A stretch of 60,718 bases of DNA from an uncultured Gammaproteobacteria bacterium (GCA_913042265.1 CAJWKF010000004.1:1-60718), one strand, 5' to 3'; positions 18,458 through 28,933 are shown, numbered from the stretch's first letter. A program made the numbers and translations. Notes: a model not told the origin generated them from the letters alone.

Positions 18458-19843
18458 ATGACGCAAAAGCAAAACTCTCTAAACAGCATGACCTCACTTG
18501 AAAAACGCAGTATCACCGGACTAGCTAGTATTTTTGCACTCCGGATGCTCGGCCTGTTTATGATTTTGCCAGTATTCTCTCTAGCGGCCGGGCAATATAG
18601 TGGCTCAACACCATTATTAATTGGCTTAGCTATTGGCGCTTATGGGCTAACCCAGGCCTTATTCCAAATTCCTTTTGGCATGCTCTCTGATAGAATCGGC
18701 CGCAAACGAGTGATTACGGCAGGTTTATTGCTCTTTGCAGCTGGTAGCGTTGTTGCTGCAACAGCGGATAGTATTCAGATGGTCATCCTGGGACGACTAT
18801 TGCAAGGTAGCGGAGCTATCTCTGCAGCTGTAATGGCCCTTACCGCTGATTTAACTCGTGATGAACAACGGACCAAAGCCATGGCCGGTATTGGAATTAG
18901 TATCGGTTTATCCTTCTCTATTGCCTTAGCATCCGGAGCGGCCCTAGAGCAGTGGATAGGGTTATCTGGCATTTTCTGGGCCACGGCCGCTTTTGCTTTA
19001 ATTGGCATTGCCATCCTTCATCTCTGGGTCCCTTCACCGATCCGGCGCACAAGCCATCGAGATATGGAGCCAGTACCCCAGCAATTTACTAAGGTACTAC
19101 GCAATCCTGAGATCATGCGCATGGTATTCAGTATTATGATCCTACATTTACTCTTAACTACCAGCTTTTTTGCATTACCTATTAATTTATTCGAACAGGC
19201 AGGTTTGCCAAGAGATCAACATGCTATGGCCTACTTACCTGTTCTGGTACTAGCCTTTATCGCCATGCTTCCTTTTATTATTATTGCGGAAAAATACAGT
19301 AAGATGAGGCCTGTCTTTATTGGCTCTGTTGTTGTGCTTGGCCTTGTACAAGTTGCATGGGCATTATTCGCTAATTCACTTACTAGTATCTTAATTGGAC
19401 TCTGGTTATTTTTCACAGCTTTTAATATTCTTGAAGCTAGCTTACCCTCATTAATGTCAAAGCTGAGCCCTTTAGAAAATAAGGGAACAGCATTGGGAAT
19501 TTATTCTACAGCCCAATTTTTAGGTGCTTTTATTGGAGGTGCTGCTGGTGGGTTCTTATATGGGGAGTATGGTGCCACAGGTGTTTTTGTAGCTGGTGCA
19601 TGCATCACTGTTGTTTGGTTGATTTTTATTATTCCAATGCGTCAGCCACGACATTTATCAACCCGTATTCTCGAATTAATTAACCTCTCAGAAGACAATG
19701 CTGATGACATTGCCCGACAACTTAATGGAATTAAAGGTGTGGTTGAAACAATGATTGTCACCAAAGAACAAGTCGCTTATGTTAAATTTGTTCCTGAAAA
19801 AATTAATATCAGTGAACTAGATGAATTTAAATATTCACCGTAG
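18458..19843 (+). CDS. MFS transporter, YajR-like with C-terminal ferredoxin-like domain
   Basis: The 461-residue protein is a 12-TM major facilitator. Motif A is GMLSDRIGRKRVI between TM2 and TM3. After TM12 a soluble tail of about 65 residues (LSEDNADDIARQLNGIKGVVETMIV) resembles the YAM domain of E. coli YajR. The substrate is unknown; proton-drug antiport is a general expectation for this family. The uvrA/MFS/ssb order is conserved in many gammaproteobacteria and may reflect shared promoter space, not shared function. An internal Met at codon 11 is an alternative start. Confidence 0.85.
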   Translation: MTQKQNSLNSMTSLEKRSITGLASIFALRMLGLFMILPVFSLAAGQYSGSTPLLIGLAIGAYGLTQALFQIPFGMLSDRIGRKRVITAGLLLFAAGSVVAATADSIQMVILGRLLQGSGAISAAVMALTADLTRDEQRTKAMAGIGISIGLSFSIALASGAALEQWIGLSGIFWATAAFALIGIAILHLWVPSPIRRTSHRDMEPVPQQFTKVLRNPEIMRMVFSIMILHLLLTTSFFALPINLFEQAGLPRDQHAMAYLPVLVLAFIAMLPFIIIAEKYSKMRPVFIGSVVVLGLVQVAWALFANSLTSILIGLWLFFTAFNILEASLPSLMSKLSPLENKGTALGIYSTAQFLGAFIGGAAGGFLYGEYGATGVFVAGACITVVWLIFIIPMRQPRHLSTRILELINLSEDNADDIARQLNGIKGVVETMIVTKEQVAYVKFVPEKINISELDEFKYSP

Positions 19844-19884
19844 AATAACTACTTTTACATACAAACAAGATTCAGGAGAAAACT

Positions 19885-20361
19885 ATGTCAGTCAATAAAG
19901 TTATACTTGTCGGAAGACTGGGGGCTGAACCAGAAAGCCGCGCTTTTCCTGATGGTGGATCCATCTGTAACTTACGTTTAGCGACCTCAGAGTCATGGAA
20001 AGACAAACAAACAGGGGAACGTAAGGAGCGTACAGAATGGCATCGCGTTGTTTTGCGAAACCGCTTAGGTGAAGTCGCGCAGCAATACCTTAAGAAAGGC
20101 TCACAAGTCTATATAGAAGGTCGTATCCAAACACGAAAATGGCAAGACCAAAGTGGACAAGATCGTTATTCAACTGAAATCATTGGCGATGGCATGACAA
20201 TGTTAGACAGTCGTGGTGCAGCAAGTAATAACGGTTCTGACCAATCTTCACCCCAGCAGCCTTCAGGAGCGCAACCCCAACCAGCCTCACCCTCGGCAGG
20301 GCCTGATTATGGGTCAGCATCCGGTGGGGCAGATTACTTGGATGATGATATTCCGTTTTAA
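19885..20361 (+). CDS. ssb: Single-stranded DNA-binding protein
   Basis: SSB coats single-stranded DNA in replication, recombination and repair. The 158-residue protein has the OB-fold start [20 protein letters not shown], a Gln/Pro/Ser-rich linker (about residues 115-145) and the acidic C-terminal tail DDDIPF that recruits partner proteins. GGAGAA precedes the ATG. It ends at a bidirectional terminator shared with the convergent AmpG-type gene. Confidence 0.98.
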   Translation: MSVNKVILVGRLGAEPESRAFPDGGSICNLRLATSESWKDKQTGERKERTEWHRVVLRNRLGEVAQQYLKKGSQVYIEGRIQTRKWQDQSGQDRYSTEIIGDGMTMLDSRGAASNNGSDQSSPQQPSGAQPQPASPSAGPDYGSASGGADYLDDDIPF

Positions 20362-20395
20362 GATTCACTTAATCGCATAGATAAAGTTTTAAAAC

Positions 20396-20424
20396 AAAAC
20401 CCTCTAACTTAAAGAGGGTTTTTT
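20396..20424. terminator. Bidirectional terminator between ssb and the AmpG-type gene
   Basis: AAAACCCTCT and AGAGGGTTTT form a 10-bp stem with a 7-base loop, flanked by A's on the left and T's on the right, so it can work on both strands. The loop (20406-20412) contains the stop codon of the minus-strand gene, which therefore ends inside its own terminator. Confidence 0.85.
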
Positions 20425-21950
20425 ATGTCCAAATGTTTATTCGCTAGTACAATAAGTAATAGGACGGGTATACCCATCACTGCTGTGATAAGAAAAAACT
20501 GCTCGTAACCGATATTCTCAACTATTGTGCCTGAATAACCACCTAGTATTTTTGGCAACAAGGTCATTAACGAGCTAAAAATAGCATATTGCATTGCAGT
20601 GAATGAAATATTGGTAAGGCTCGACAAGAAGGCAATAAAAGCAGCACTTGCAAGTCCCGCTGACAAATTATCCGCTGCAATAACCACATAAAGCATTGTA
20701 ATGTCTTGACCTACTTGCGCAAGCAACATAAATAATAAATTAGTTAATGCTGATAGCACAGCTCCTAGAAATAAAATTTTCATCACACCAAAACGTATAG
20801 CAAGTAACCCGCCTAAAAACCCGCCTAAGATGGTCATTCCTAGACCAAAACTTTTTACTACATTCGCAATTACAGGCTTTGTAAACCCCAAGTCCTGATA
20901 AAAAACATTCGTGATGACCCCCAAGACAATATCGGAAATGCGGTATAAACCCACTAGAGCTAATAGTAAAAAAGCGACTGAAAGACCATAGCGATCAAAA
21001 AAGTCTTTCACCGGCGCAATATAGGTTTGAGATACTTGCTGCTGCTGCACTATCCCGAGGGAGACAAATAGCTTTGCGACTATACCTGCAAAAGTTAAAG
21101 CCAAACTAAGACGGCCTAATTCAACAAGAAAGCTCGATAAATTATTATTTCCCAACAAGCTGCTTAAATTTAATTTGGCAGTTTGCGTCAGCTCTCCGCT
21201 GATATAAAAAACTGTAATAAAAGATGCAACAATCACAAAAAATAATGCAAAGAAAGAGACATAGTTTTTTATCGAATGTACCGATTCCTCACTTTCTCTT
21301 TCATGTGGTTCTTTAATTAATAATGTTGTTAGTACCCCAATTAACATAACGGCTGCCATAATCAGATACGTCCACTGCCAGGCTTGATAACTATAAACCT
21401 CATTAGTCGACCCTAGGTAACTTGCAAGGTACAACGCACCGGCACCTGCCAACAACATACCTATTCGATAACCTGCAATATAGCTTGAGGCCATCAAGGT
21501 TTGTAAATCCGTTTCTGCTGACTCAATGCGATAAGCATCAATAACAATATCTTGAGTTGCAGCCCAAAATCCCAAAAATACAGCGGCCCAGGCCATAGCA
21601 GAAAGCGTATCAGTTGCAGGATCAATTAGCGCTACCATGCTAATGGCAAGCATAATCATCAATTGCGACAGTAATAGCCAGGCCCTTCTCCGGCCGAGCA
21701 TTTTTGTTAATAGTGGTAGAGGCAATTTATCCACCAAAGGTGCCCAAACAAATTTAAAGGAATAACCTAATGCAGCCCAACTAAAGTAGGTCACTGCTGA
21801 ACGATCAACACCGGCCTCTCGCAACCACAAGCTAAGCGATGAAAAAATTAATAACAGGGGTATACCAGCAGAAATACCCAGGAATAGCATCGTGATTACC
21901 CTAGGGTGACAGAATGCCTTGATACTTTCAGACCAAGTTTCTACTGCCAT
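20409..21950 (-). CDS. AmpG-family muropeptide MFS permease
   Basis: The 513-residue membrane protein is related to AmpG, which imports GlcNAc-anhydroMurNAc peptides for peptidoglycan recycling. The family start is seen in FCHPRVITMLFLGISAGIPLLLI, followed by SYSFKFVWAPLVDKLPLP and GRRRAWLLLSQ as motif A, then FWAATQDIVIDAYRIE. It is longer than E. coli AmpG (491) and a loop of about 60 residues separates TM halves. The start overlaps the xthA stop by one base. No beta-lactamase gene is nearby, so recycling is the likely role. Substrate specificity is inferred from the family. Confidence 0.8.
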   Translation of the reverse strand: MAVETWSESIKAFCHPRVITMLFLGISAGIPLLLIFSSLSLWLREAGVDRSAVTYFSWAALGYSFKFVWAPLVDKLPLPLLTKMLGRRRAWLLLSQLMIMLAISMVALIDPATDTLSAMAWAAVFLGFWAATQDIVIDAYRIESAETDLQTLMASSYIAGYRIGMLLAGAGALYLASYLGSTNEVYSYQAWQWTYLIMAAVMLIGVLTTLLIKEPHERESEESVHSIKNYVSFFALFFVIVASFITVFYISGELTQTAKLNLSSLLGNNNLSSFLVELGRLSLALTFAGIVAKLFVSLGIVQQQQVSQTYIAPVKDFFDRYGLSVAFLLLALVGLYRISDIVLGVITNVFYQDLGFTKPVIANVVKSFGLGMTILGGFLGGLLAIRFGVMKILFLGAVLSALTNLLFMLLAQVGQDITMLYVVIAADNLSAGLASAAFIAFLSSLTNISFTAMQYAIFSSLMTLLPKILGGYSGTIVENIGYEQFFLITAVMGIPVLLLIVLANKHLDIKNPL

Positions 21951-22729
21951 TAGACTGACATAACGTAGTCATAATCAATGATTAACGGAGCATGGTCTGA
22001 AAAGCTTTCACCACGATAGATATCCGTTGCTTTTACTTTACCTTTTAAACTTGGCGACAAAATATGATAATCAATACGCCAGCCGACGTTGTTTGCTCTG
22101 GCTTGCCCCCGATTTGACCACCAAGTGTATTGATGTTCGTCTTGCTCTATTTCCCTAAAGGCATCAACAAAACCTAACTCATTAAATAAAGTATCTAGCC
22201 AGGCTCGTTCTTTAGGCAAGAATCCCGAATTTTTTAAATTACCTTTCCAGTTACGAATATCTTGATTTTTATGAGCAATATTCCAATCACCACACAAAAT
22301 ATAATCCCGGCCAGATGCTTTCATTTCAGCCAGCTTTATCATCATGTGCTCCATACAACGATATTTAACTTGCTGGCGCTCTTCTTTAGAAGAACCTGAT
22401 GGCATATAAAGTGAAATAACACTCAAATTGCCAAATATAGCTTCTATATAGCGACCTTCAGAGTCAAATTCCTTGTTACCCATTCCGATGATCACTTCAT
22501 CGGGCTGTTGCCTACAATAGAGAGCTACACCACTGTAACCTTTCTTTTGTGCATCATGATAGAAGCAGTGATAACCTTCTGGATGATATAATGCATCAGA
22601 CAATTGTTCGATTTGCGCTTTGGTTTCTTGAATACAGACAACATTAGGCAATGTTTTTCTAATCCACTCAAAGAAACCTTTTCGACCAGCTGCTCGAATA
22701 CCATTTACATTAGCCGTAACAATTTTCAT
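21950..22729 (-). CDS. xthA: Exodeoxyribonuclease III
   Basis: This AP endonuclease and 3' exonuclease takes part in base excision repair. The ORF track starts at a TTG (22741); I place the start at the ATG at 22729, giving MKIVTANVNGIRAAGRKGF, 259 residues. Exo III family motifs are NVNGIRAA, QETKAQ, YSGVALYCR, LCGDWNIAHKNQDIRN and the C-terminal YRGESFSDHAPLIIDY. The close match to the Xth family is clear; homologues are also annotated exoA. It is followed directly by the AmpG-type gene (TAATG). Confidence 0.94.
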   Translation of the reverse strand: MKIVTANVNGIRAAGRKGFFEWIRKTLPNVVCIQETKAQIEQLSDALYHPEGYHCFYHDAQKKGYSGVALYCRQQPDEVIIGMGNKEFDSEGRYIEAIFGNLSVISLYMPSGSSKEERQQVKYRCMEHMMIKLAEMKASGRDYILCGDWNIAHKNQDIRNWKGNLKNSGFLPKERAWLDTLFNELGFVDAFREIEQDEHQYTWWSNRGQARANNVGWRIDYHILSPSLKGKVKATDIYRGESFSDHAPLIIDYDYVMSV

Positions 22730-22846
22730 ATTTTTACCCAATTAAAGTTTTTTGTTATAGTAACAAGGAATAAGCGTGGAGTCTGGCAAGTTAACACTCT
22801 TCCTGAATACGTCAAAAAAGCTCATGATGCTTCATTGAAAAAGTAC

Positions 22847-22875
22847 TTTACAAATATACTATAAATCAGGATAAT
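22847..22875 (+). promoter_or_regulatory. Probable sigma-70 promoter of rpsT
   Basis: TTTACA (22847-22852) and GATAAT (22870-22875) are 17 bases apart, about 40 bases before the rpsT start. A TTGAAA further upstream pairs only poorly with TATAAA (19-base spacing). Confidence 0.6.
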
Positions 22876-22916
22876 GCTCTGTTCTTTACATATAGCTGGT
22901 TTTTAGGAGAAGCACT

Positions 22917-23177
22917 TTGGCAAATTCAGCACAAGCAAAAAAACGGGCTCGTCAAGCGGAAGATAGCCGCCAACGAAATGCAAGCCAACGTTCAGCAATG
23001 CGTACTAGTGTTAAAGCACTTCACAAAGCAATTGATGCTGGTGATAAAGAGCAAGCTACTACTGCTTACCAAGCTGCCGTCCCTATTTTAGATCGCCTAG
23101 CTCGCAAAGGCCTTGTTCACAAAAATGCCGCTGCACGTAGTAAGAGCCGCTTAAACAAAGCTGTTCGTGCTCTTTAA
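22917..23177 (+). CDS. rpsT: 30S ribosomal protein S20, TTG start
   Basis: S20 is an early-binding 30S protein. The 86-residue basic protein starts [22 protein letters not shown] and ends [11 protein letters not shown], as in the family. The start codon is TTG behind TTAGGAGAA. Removing the initiator Met leaves the usual mature [11 protein letters not shown]. coli rpsT also starts with UUG and is autoregulated through it, so this start is likely real and meaningful. A terminator hairpin follows. Confidence 0.97.
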   Translation: MANSAQAKKRARQAEDSRQRNASQRSAMRTSVKALHKAIDAGDKEQATTAYQAAVPILDRLARKGLVHKNAAARSKSRLNKAVRAL

Positions 23178-23200
23178 TATATAAGTGTCTATAGCTTAAT

Positions 23201-23229
23201 AAAAAAACCGACAACATGTCGGTTTTTTT
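23201..23229. terminator. Terminator after rpsT
   Basis: CCGACA-ACA-TGTCGG is flanked by seven A's and seven T's, giving a 13-bp stem with a three-base loop and a T tract on the plus strand. Confidence 0.9.
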
Positions 23230-23299
23230 ATGCCTAATATTTTAAATACTCAAACTCTGCAAAATATTTTTTGCCAGCTACGTTGATAATTATTAACCT

Positions 23300-24469
23300 A
23301 TGAATTTTGGTGTCCTTGCTCTCTCGTTCTGTAAAGCATTACTCAGCACAGGTAATGTTCTGCTTGTCGCTGTCACTGCCTTAATTGGCCAGACACTCTC
23401 ACCTGACCCTATCTGGTCTACCTTACCAGTAGCATTTCAATTTATTGGTTTAATGTGCGCAACGATCCCAGCATCATTAATCATGAATAAGATTGGCCGT
23501 AAAAATGGGTTTTACTTAGGTAATATGCTTGGTATCGCTGGTGCTTTATTCTGTATCCAAGCACTATATTCCGCTTCTTTTAATTTATTTTGCACGGGAA
23601 CATTTTTCTTAGGCATAGGTATTGGTTTCGGAACCTTGTATCGTTTTGCTGCCGTAGAAATGTGTGAAAAACCTTACCGAGCTAAAGCCATTTCAATCAT
23701 CATGGCAGGTGGCGTACTCGCAGCAATAGCAGGACCTAACCTTGCGATATTTAGTCAGGACATGATTGAAGGTACACCTTTTGTGGGTGCTTTCTGGGGC
23801 CTACTAGTTCTTTATATTGCTGCCATGCTAGTTTTAACCATTGTAAATTTTCCACCTCAAGTTATTCATGCACCAGGCGTTAGGACACGTCCCGTCATTG
23901 AGATTATTTTACAACCTCTTTTTCTCGTTTCCGTCATTGCTGCCATGGTAAGTTATGTAGTGATGAATTTATTAATGACGGCAACACCGTTAGCTATGCA
24001 TCATCACGGTTTTCAATTCGAGCAGTCAGCTTTAGTTATTGAGTTACATGCACTAGGAATGTTTTTACCTGGTTTTTTCACCGGCAATTTAATTAACCGC
24101 TTTGGTACCATTCGAATACTCTTAATTGGGGCCCTTACTATGCTTGTCTGCATCGGAATTAATCTCAACGGCCAGTCTCAGCTACATTTTTCCATAGCTT
24201 TGTTTATGCTTGGGCTTGGTTGGAACTTTATGTTCGTCAGTGCTACCCACCTAGTCGCAGATGCCTATTCAGAGGCTGAAAAACCCAAAGCACAAGCTGC
24301 AAATGAGTTTCTCATTTTTAGTATGGTTACTATATCGGCCCTAGCATCTGGGTGGATGGAAGCTACTTTAGGATGGCACATCATGAACTTGATGTGTATT
24401 CCAGTTGTGTTATTTGCTGTTTTAATCGTGATTTATTTCAGGAAAAAGTTAAATTTAGGCATCGTTTAA
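23300..24469 (+). CDS. MFS transporter of unknown substrate
   Basis: The 389-residue protein has about 12 hydrophobic helices. Motif A between TM2 and TM3 reads NKIGRKNGFYLGN, and the second half has NLINRFGTIRILLIG as the pseudo-repeat. The segment FRFAAVEMCEKPYRAKAISIIMAGG-like (RFAAVEMCEKPYRAKAIS) contains a Cys. The GN-G-RAKA pattern recalls the YfcJ/unclassified MFS group, but I do not recognise a substrate. It stands alone between rpsT and the convergent proB. Confidence 0.75.
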   Translation: MNFGVLALSFCKALLSTGNVLLVAVTALIGQTLSPDPIWSTLPVAFQFIGLMCATIPASLIMNKIGRKNGFYLGNMLGIAGALFCIQALYSASFNLFCTGTFFLGIGIGFGTLYRFAAVEMCEKPYRAKAISIIMAGGVLAAIAGPNLAIFSQDMIEGTPFVGAFWGLLVLYIAAMLVLTIVNFPPQVIHAPGVRTRPVIEIILQPLFLVSVIAAMVSYVVMNLLMTATPLAMHHHGFQFEQSALVIELHALGMFLPGFFTGNLINRFGTIRILLIGALTMLVCIGINLNGQSQLHFSIALFMLGLGWNFMFVSATHLVADAYSEAEKPKAQAANEFLIFSMVTISALASGWMEATLGWHIMNLMCIPVVLFAVLIVIYFRKKLNLGIV

Positions 24470-24485
24470 ATTTATCAAGTTGAGT

Positions 24486-25616
24486 TTATTTAATCACCAC
24501 CAAATTATCACGGTGAATTAGTTCTGGCTCGTCGACATATCCCAGTACTGATTCAATTTCTTTACTGGCTTTTCCCTGAATTTTTCTAGCTTCATCCATA
24601 TTGTAGTTGACTAGGCCACGGGCAATTTCTTTCCCCGACATATCATGACAAGTCACCAGCTCACCTCTGACAAATTGGCCATGAACTTGTTGAACCCCAA
24701 CAGCTAAAACACTTTGGCCTCCTTGATGTACAGCCTCTACAGCGTCATCATCTAGGGTGATAGTTCCTTTTGGCGTCAAATGGCCAACCAGCCATTGTTG
24801 ACGAGCTGTCATAGGTTCGTTATCAGCCCAAAGTAACGTACCAACAGTCTCACCATTGGCTAAACGTTGTAAGTTGTCTGCTTTTTTACCTGAGAGGATG
24901 ACTGTCGTTGCACCAGAGCCTCCTGCGCGACGCGCCGCAAGTAATTTCGTTGCCATACCCCCTTGACCTAAATCTCCCTTACTTCCGCCAGCCATAACAT
25001 CTAACTCTGAATTACTAGCTGCGGAGGCGGTGATGAACTGCGCTTGACTATTATGACGTGGATCACAATCAAAAAGCCCATCTTGATCTGTCAAGATCAC
25101 CAACACATCTGCTTCAATTAGGTTAGCTGTCATTGCAGCTAAGGTATCATTATCACCAAATCGAATTTCTTCTGTAGCGATAGTGTCATTTTCATTCACC
25201 ACTGGCAGTACACCTAATTCTAATAGGCTGTGCAATGTACTACGTGCGTTTAGATAACGTCCACGTTCCGAAAGATCTGAGTGTGTTAAAAGAATTTGTG
25301 CCGTATGAATTTCATGCTCTTTACAAGCTGCAGAATAAGCCTGGATCAAGCCCATTTGGCCAACGCTGGCTGCCGATTGTAATAGATGTAGGGCATGTGG
25401 ACGCTTTGTCCATCCTAACTGCTCCATTCCAGCTGAAACTGAACCAGATGTAACTAAAACAACATCTTTACCCTGCTCACGTAATTTAGCAATTTCACTA
25501 CTCAACCATTTCACACGCTCAAAATCTAAACCCTCACCCACACGCGTAAGTAAGGCACTGCCTATCTTAATAACCCAACGTTTTGTATCTGCAATTTGTT
25601 GGTGCGTGTTGATCAC
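24486..25616 (-). CDS. proB: Glutamate 5-kinase
   Basis: ProB phosphorylates glutamate in the first step of proline synthesis and is normally feedback-inhibited by proline. The 376-residue protein has an amino-acid-kinase domain (WVIKIGSALLTR; VTSGSVSAGMEQLGW; FGDNDTLAAMTANLIEADVLVILTDQDGLF; GGMATKLLAARRA) and a C-terminal PUA domain with ARGLVNYNMDEARKIQGK. It lies 3 bases after obgE. proA is not in the window. This obgE-proB order is common in proteobacteria. Confidence 0.96.
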   Translation of the reverse strand: MINTHQQIADTKRWVIKIGSALLTRVGEGLDFERVKWLSSEIAKLREQGKDVVLVTSGSVSAGMEQLGWTKRPHALHLLQSAASVGQMGLIQAYSAACKEHEIHTAQILLTHSDLSERGRYLNARSTLHSLLELGVLPVVNENDTIATEEIRFGDNDTLAAMTANLIEADVLVILTDQDGLFDCDPRHNSQAQFITASAASNSELDVMAGGSKGDLGQGGMATKLLAARRAGGSGATTVILSGKKADNLQRLANGETVGTLLWADNEPMTARQQWLVGHLTPKGTITLDDDAVEAVHQGGQSVLAVGVQQVHGQFVRGELVTCHDMSGKEIARGLVNYNMDEARKIQGKASKEIESVLGYVDEPELIHRDNLVVIK

Positions 25617-25619
25617 AAA

Positions 25620-26723
<1,104 letters not shown>

Positions 26724-26773
26724 TTATTCATTCTATGACTCAAAATAGTCATTTTCAATTGTAAAGTCCAGAA

Positions 26774-26804
26774 ACAAAAAAGCCCCGCATTAGCAGGGCT
26801 CTTT
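26774..26804 (-). terminator. Terminator of the rplU-rpmA operon
   Basis: On the minus strand AGCCCTGC-TAAT-GCGGGGCT forms an 8-bp stem with one mismatch, followed by TTTTTTG. It sits between rpmA and obgE. Confidence 0.8.
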
Positions 26805-26840
26805 ATAATAGTTTACCCTCAGTTGGGCTAACCAAATTTT

Positions 26841-27098
26841 CTAGGCAGCAACAACACTTACAAACATACGGTTTTTCGGGCCTTTTTTTTCAAAAAGTAC
26901 ACGGCCTGCTGCTTTTGCAAATAATGTGTGGTCTTTACCAAGACCTACATTTAACCCTGCATGGTAACGAGTGCCGCGTTGGCGAATAAGAATATTGCCA
27001 CCATCAACCGCTTCTCCACCGTAACGTTTTACGCCAAGACGTTTTGATTCCGAATCACGTCCGTTTCTAGTACTACCACCTGCTTTCTTATGAGCCAT
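26841..27098 (-). CDS. rpmA: 50S ribosomal protein L27
   Basis: L27 sits near the peptidyl-transferase centre. The 85-residue protein begins [28 protein letters not shown], which is diagnostic, with the N-terminal arm that reaches the P site and no Firmicutes-type cleavable extension. It lies 27 bases after rplU and is followed by a terminator. Confidence 0.98.
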   Translation of the reverse strand: MAHKKAGGSTRNGRDSESKRLGVKRYGGEAVDGGNILIRQRGTRYHAGLNVGLGKDHTLFAKAAGRVLFEKKGPKNRMFVSVVAA

Positions 27099-27125
27099 CT
27101 CTATATCCTTGTGTAACGTATAATC

Positions 27126-27437
27126 TTAGGCTGAGATGCCTGTGATTTCGATTTCGGTGAAAGACTGACGATGTCCCATCTGTTTACGATAGTGCTTCCG
27201 ACGATGGAACTTGATAACTTTTACTTTATCTCCACGACCGTTCGCAGCAACAGTCGCGGTGACTTTTGCACCTTTTAGATAAGGTGTGCCAATTTTTACA
27301 TCACCACCCTCACCGACCAATAAGACTTTATCTAGCTCAACCGTATCACCTGCTTCAGCAGATAATTTTTCAATGCGGAGCTTCTCGCCCTCTTGAACTC
27401 GGTACTGTTTACCGCCCGTCGCGACAATAGCGTACAT
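27126..27437 (-). CDS. rplU: 50S ribosomal protein L21
   Basis: L21 binds 23S rRNA. I take the ATG at 27437 ([17 protein letters not shown], 103 residues, the usual length), not the TTG four codons upstream: the GGAG that precedes the ATG by 8 bases is the ribosome-binding site and lies inside that extension. The C-terminal [21 protein letters not shown] is family-typical. It leads the rplU-rpmA operon. Confidence 0.98.
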   Translation of the reverse strand: MYAIVATGGKQYRVQEGEKLRIEKLSAEAGDTVELDKVLLVGEGGDVKIGTPYLKGAKVTATVAANGRGDKVKVIKFHRRKHYRKQMGHRQSFTEIEITGISA

Positions 27438-27491
27438 CGCTGTCTCCAAATAAAATAAGTTATTGCTGGCTAACCCAACAAAAGACCGGCA

Positions 27492-27520
27492 ATTTTAGCG
27501 TCTTTCATGACATAGATCAA
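27492..27520 (-). promoter_or_regulatory. Sigma-70 promoter of rplU-rpmA
   Basis: On the minus strand TTGATC (27515-27520) and TAAAAT (27492-27497) are 17 bases apart. The transcript would begin about 48 bases before the rplU ATG, giving a short leader. Confidence 0.7.
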
Positions 27521-27598
27521 ACCTTAATCGAAATATTTGCGATCTATTGCCTTGCATGAGAAAGTATCGTCTTTTCAATATCAATATTATAGGCAGAA

Positions 27599-28576
27599 AT
27601 GAGTCCTGTGGATATCCAATCTATTTATAACTTAATAGAAGATGATATGGCTGATGTCGACGTGATGATTCACGCCCGTCTTCAGTCTGACGTTGCACTA
27701 ATCAATCAACTAGGCCACTACATTATCAACAGTGGGGGTAAACGCTTGCGTCCTGCTTTAGTGATTTTAAGTGCTCGCGCATGTGGTTATGAGGGGCAAC
27801 ACTATGCAAACCTCGCCACTATTATCGAATTTATCCATACCGCAACCTTACTACATGATGATGTCGTCGATGGTTCTGAGATGCGACGTGGTAAAGAAAC
27901 TGCAAATACGTTATGGGGCAATGAAGCTAGCGTCTTAGTCGGTGACTTCCTATACACTCGTGCTTTCGAAATGATGGTAGAAATGGATTCGATGCCCTTG
28001 ATGAAGATCTTATCCAGTACCACTAACATTATTGCTGAAGGTGAGGTTTTACAGCTATTAAATTGTAATGACCCCGACACCACCGAAGCTGCTTACCTTC
28101 AAGTTATTCACCATAAAACAGCAAAACTGTTTGAAGCTGCGGGGCAACTGGGTGCCGTTATCAGCAAATCACCTAATTATTTAGAACTGGCTATGGCTAA
28201 GTATGCAATGCATTTAGGCAGTGCATTCCAGTTAGTTGATGACATATTGGATTACTCTGAATCGAGCGAGACTATCGGTAAAAACATTGGTGACGACTTA
28301 GCTGAAGGTAAGCCCACATTACCACTTATTTATGCTATGCAGCATGGTAATGACTCACAAAAACAAATTATCCGCCATGCTATTGAAAATGGTGAACGTG
28401 ATCGTATCGATACAATTATCACCATTATTAAAGAGACCGGCGCGATCGCATACACTAGTCAAGCTGCAAGACAAGAAGTTCAGAATGCCAAAAAAGCAAT
28501 AGAACCCTTGCCTAATTCTGTATACAAAGATGCTCTTCTTTCACTAGCAGATTTTTCTGTTGAACGTCATTATTAA
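27599..28576 (+). CDS. ispB: All-trans polyprenyl (octaprenyl) diphosphate synthase
   Basis: IspB makes the long prenyl tail of ubiquinone. The 325-residue protein has the first aspartate-rich motif LLHDDVVDGSEMRRG (about residues 82-96) and the second, QLVDDILDYS. The residues before the first motif (HTAT) are small, consistent with a long-chain product. It diverges from rplU, a standard gamma arrangement. The exact chain length cannot be read; octaprenyl is the usual assumption. Confidence 0.94.
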   Translation: MSPVDIQSIYNLIEDDMADVDVMIHARLQSDVALINQLGHYIINSGGKRLRPALVILSARACGYEGQHYANLATIIEFIHTATLLHDDVVDGSEMRRGKETANTLWGNEASVLVGDFLYTRAFEMMVEMDSMPLMKILSSTTNIIAEGEVLQLLNCNDPDTTEAAYLQVIHHKTAKLFEAAGQLGAVISKSPNYLELAMAKYAMHLGSAFQLVDDILDYSESSETIGKNIGDDLAEGKPTLPLIYAMQHGNDSQKQIIRHAIENGERDRIDTIITIIKETGAIAYTSQAARQEVQNAKKAIEPLPNSVYKDALLSLADFSVERHY

Positions 28577-28633
28577 TCGCCAAAACAGTATTGTATAAAA
28601 GTTTTTTCTTTAATCATTTGGTTACTTAACTTT

Positions 28634-28933
28634 ATGTCAGATTTCTATCGATACCATTTATTTTTCTGCACACATGAGCGTAAGAATAAAGCTCATTGCC
28701 AAGAACATGACGCTAGTTCACTTCGCAACTATGCCAAGCAGCGAGTGAAAGACTTAAAACTTAAGAAAGTCCGCATTAACAATTCAGGCTGTTTAAATCG
28801 TTGTGCTCTTGGGCCTATGCTTGTGATCTACCCTGAAGGGGTTTGGTATCAATATCATAATACCAAAGATATTGATGAAATTATTCAAGAACACCTCATT
28901 GAAGGCAGGACTGTAGAAAGACTAAAAAAATGA
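28634..28933 (+). CDS. Thioredoxin-like [2Fe-2S] ferredoxin
   Basis: The 99-residue protein has cysteines at 12, 22, 53 and 57 (CX9C and GCLNRC), the ligand spacing of thioredoxin-like [2Fe-2S] ferredoxins and NuoE-type domains. HLFFCTHERKNKAHC and NNSGCLNRCALGPMLVIYPEGVWYQY are family-typical. It is a likely cytosolic electron carrier with an unknown partner. Its last 4 bases overlap the start of the presqualene-diphosphate-synthase-like gene (ATGA), which suggests coupled expression. Confidence 0.88.
   Translation: MSDFYRYHLFFCTHERKNKAHCQEHDASSLRNYAKQRVKDLKLKKVRINNSGCLNRCALGPMLVIYPEGVWYQYHNTKDIDEIIQEHLIEGRTVERLKK

Noticed and set aside
22604-22864. 86-aa plus-strand ORF across the xthA start and gap
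   Set aside because: Antisense to xthA in its first half, no family resemblance; the gap part is explained by promoter and leader sequence.
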